15,568 nt of DNA from Nitrospirota bacterium. GTDB taxonomy: Bacteria; Nitrospirota; Nitrospiria; Nitrospirales; UBA8639. Below the pieces are notes generated by a model, which worked only from the letters and a program-made list of their open reading frames with translations, was not told the DNA's origin and searched no databases. The DNA is taken from assembly GCA_020355985.1 (NCBI GenBank), contig CP070628.1:29921-45488 (forward strand), in the 5' to 3' direction. Below, in pieces: positions 13,551-15,568 of this stretch (positions are counted from its first letter, which is position 1; every line of letters begins with the position of its first letter). Both the position numbers and the translations under genes were made by a program.

Positions 13551-15568
13551 ATGGAGTTACGGCCTCAGGAATGGTTTCAGACGATTCGGCAAGAATATTT
13601 TCAACGATTTGTGGGGCAGGGTGGCTCGTCTGTGAAATTTGTCGTGACGCCTTCCGATACTGATCGAGCGCACGTGCAGGATCAATTGGTGGCTCTGGCC
13701 CAGAAGGAAAATTATACCTGTGTCAGCGTTGATGCCAAAGATACCAAAATTCATATGATGGACAAGTTTTTCCATCAAGTGGCACGTCGGATTCAATGGG
13801 ATGCATTGGCTTCACAATTCGTGCGGCGCCTGCTTCAAGAAAATGGCTATCAGATCCCAGAAGGCCGAGAGGATTTTTCTATGGCCGGGGTTGCTCGCAT
13901 GAATGAGCGAGCCGAACCATTGTTGCGGCGGGATTTAAATAGCTGGTTGGAACGCGCGATTTACCGTGACACGCAGATGTGTCAAGAATTTCGGATGGCG
14001 ATGATTCGCCTCTGCTTGGGGCAAATGGACTCAGGGGCGGAAAGCCCTTTTATGACCGAACCGGTGAAGGCCTGGTTATGTGGAGAGTTGCGTCAAATCT
14101 CAGCGTTAAAAGAGGCCCTTATTTTCCAAAAAATCGTCAGGACTAATGCCCGATACATGTTCGCATCGTTATCCCGTTGGTTGCGACTTGTTGGGAAAAC
14201 TGGCTTGGTGGTCTCGTTGGATTTGAGCCGATGCTTGGAAAGTAAAAAGTCGACTTCTCCGGAGGGCTTGTATTATGGAGTCTCGGCGACGCTTGACGCC
14301 TATGAAATGCTGCGACAATTTATTGATGGAACGGATGAGCTGGAAAGTCTCTTGTTGGTGGTGTCTGTCCCTCCGGAATTTTTGACGGATACACGTCGTG
14401 GGCTCAACCGATACGAAGCGTTGAAATTGAGGATTTGGGATGAAGTCCGTGATCGGAAATATCAAAATCCATTAGGTGCGCTGATTCGATTGTCGGCATC
14501 TGAAAATTCACAAAACGGGATAGAAGGTAATGCCGAATCCTATGAACAGGCGGCTATGGCCAATGGTGATGTTAGTCATCAACGAGCAATAGAAGCTTTA
14601 CGATCTGGAGTGCCCAATCGAGATGTGGTGAAAGTCCTAGGTAGTCATCAACCTGACCTCGAAGGGAAATTTCGACGATTGTTGCAACAAATGTCTACGC
14701 AGGCACCTCAGGGGATTCCTACCAAGGGCTTAGTGATTGAAGGGGGATTTGGAAGTGGAAAATCACATCTCTTAAAAGCCTTACAACATGTCGCCCTGGA
14801 ACAGAACTTTGTCTGTAGCCCAATTGTGATTAGCAAGGAAACGCCATTCTATAATGTGGCCACGTTGTTTCGATCGTCCATCAATGATGCCATCGTTCCT
14901 GGCAAACAAGGCGACGCCCTAACCGAAGTGGCTGGGGATTTAAATTTTCAAAGCCCTCAGTATGCTGAATTGTATGATTGGGTTCATCGAAAGGAACAGG
15001 GTTGTGATTCTCATTTTGCCGCCACGTTGTATTTGTATGAACGGATGATCAATGACCCTGAACTCAGCCACCGGATAATCAGATTTTGGGCGGGAGATCC
15101 TTTGAGCAATGGACAACTGAAAAAGTATCTCCAAGGTTGTGCCCCGGAGGTTCCCTATGTTTTTGACAAATTGTCAGCCCAAGATTTGGCTTGGCATCGC
15201 TTTCAATTTGTCTCACGCTTGATGATGGCCGCAGGCTATAAAGGGTGGATCTTGCTCATCGATGAAGCTGAAATTATTGGCCGGTATTCCTTTAAGCAAC
15301 GGACGAAGTCTTACGTCGAAATAGCTCGCTGGTTAGGAGCGCTGGAGAACAAGATGTGTCCGGGAATTTCAGCCATTGTGGCGCTGACGGATGATTTTCA
15401 AAGTGTAGTATTGGATGAGAAACAAGATGCCCACAAAATTGAGCAATTGTGTCAGGAATCAGAAGGTGGTGATGGGACCAATCTTGCTCATGCGGCCCTT
15501 CGAGGTATCCGTCTTATCGAACAGGAGAGTGAATCGCTTATTCGACCATATGACCCTATGGTTGATAC
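13551..15568 (+). CDS. BREX/DUF2791-family ATP-binding protein (BrxD/SngB-like), copy 2, cut by window edge
   Basis: A paralogue of the preceding gene; 672 codons are visible with no stop before the right edge. It aligns along its full visible length: PQEWFQTIRQEYFQRF at the start, QGGSSVKF (23-30), then RAIEALRSGVPNRDVVKVLG, Walker A GGFGSGKS (398-405), VISKETPFY, FAATLYLYERM, FWAGDPL, Walker B ILLIDEAEIIGRYSFKQR (from 567) and ALTDDFQS. Catalytic K404, D571 and E572 are present. By eye about half the residues are identical between copies, more around Walker B, so the duplication is old and both copies are kept intact. The ORF has AAGGA (13538-13542) eight bases before its ATG and follows copy 1 by 104 bp. 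The missing part should contain the AYGW/RMREYV closing region. The two products may form a hetero-oligomer. Confidence 0.85.
   Translation, partial: MELRPQEWFQTIRQEYFQRFVGQGGSSVKFVVTPSDTDRAHVQDQLVALAQKENYTCVSVDAKDTKIHMMDKFFHQVARRIQWDALASQFVRRLLQENGYQIPEGREDFSMAGVARMNERAEPLLRRDLNSWLERAIYRDTQMCQEFRMAMIRLCLGQMDSGAESPFMTEPVKAWLCGELRQISALKEALIFQKIVRTNARYMFASLSRWLRLVGKTGLVVSLDLSRCLESKKSTSPEGLYYGVSATLDAYEMLRQFIDGTDELESLLLVVSVPPEFLTDTRRGLNRYEALKLRIWDEVRDRKYQNPLGALIRLSASENSQNGIEGNAESYEQAAMANGDVSHQRAIEALRSGVPNRDVVKVLGSHQPDLEGKFRRLLQQMSTQAPQGIPTKGLVIEGGFGSGKSHLLKALQHVALEQNFVCSPIVISKETPFYNVATLFRSSINDAIVPGKQGDALTEVAGDLNFQSPQYAELYDWVHRKEQGCDSHFAATLYLYERMINDPELSHRIIRFWAGDPLSNGQLKKYLQGCAPEVPYVFDKLSAQDLAWHRFQFVSRLMMAAGYKGWILLIDEAEIIGRYSFKQRTKSYVEIARWLGALENKMCPGISAIVALTDDFQSVVLDEKQDAHKIEQLCQESEGGDGTNLAHAALRGIRLIEQESESLIRPYDPMVD

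Noticed and set aside
13557..14465. Minus-strand ORFs opposite the second ATPase gene
   Set aside because: The plus-strand frame from 13551 is open to the edge and aligns along its whole length to copy 1, so these are shadows.
11167..15568. Recent duplication or assembly artefact creating the two ATPases
   Set aside because: The copies differ throughout at both nucleotide and residue level, with different inserts and intergenic sequences, so they are real, old paralogues.
1..15568. CRISPR arrays, tRNA/rRNA genes, insertion sequences, attachment sites or a replication origin
   Set aside because: No regularly spaced repeats, cloverleaf-type arms, transposase genes or terminal inverted repeats, or DnaA-box clusters were seen on either strand by eye.

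Overview
The window reads as chromosome of a diderm (LPS-making) bacterium with moderate, fairly even base composition. An LpxC, an HD-GYP/response-regulator pair, an RpoD-type sigma factor with a short N-terminus and a TrmI-type tRNA m1A58 methyltransferase fit Nitrospirota (for example a marine Nitrospira-like lineage) or a neighbouring phylum. That placement is an inference from gene content only.

Region 1 (1-4086, mostly minus strand) holds housekeeping genes: lpxC, an unrecognised 151-codon ORF, a sigma-70 factor and a TrkA/KtrA-like RCK regulator. A roughly 400 bp AT-rich gap upstream of the sigma gene carries overlapping inverted repeats. Region 2 (4340-6532, plus strand) holds trmI, a single-domain response regulator and, overlapping it by ATGA, an HD-GYP protein with a coiled-coil N-terminus. 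The last two look like a cyclic-di-GMP output module. Region 3 (6553-9942) holds a periplasmic rhodanese and pyrE on the minus strand, an unrecognised plus-strand protein built from diverged 31-residue repeats, a gene-free stretch rich in inverted repeats, and a minus-strand short-chain dehydrogenase.

Region 4 (about 10040 to the right edge, plus strand) is the unusual part. A regulatory-looking gap has a perfect 12-bp-arm hairpin, two 12-bp direct repeats 31 bp apart and a 12-bp palindrome. It is followed by an unrecognised 289-aa protein and two tandem, clearly diverged paralogues of the BREX/DUF2791 ATP-binding family (BrxD of type 2 BREX; SngB of Shango). The second is cut by the window edge. 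Each paralogue has an N-terminal extension of about 330 residues that looks like a second, degenerate P-loop ATPase domain. In known systems such ATPases sit beside a DEAD-box helicase and, in Shango, a TerB-domain protein. Neither is visible here, so this is either the left end of a Shango/BREX-2-like defence locus with a different first gene and a doubled ATPase, or an uncharacterised relative. The right-hand flank outside the window decides this.
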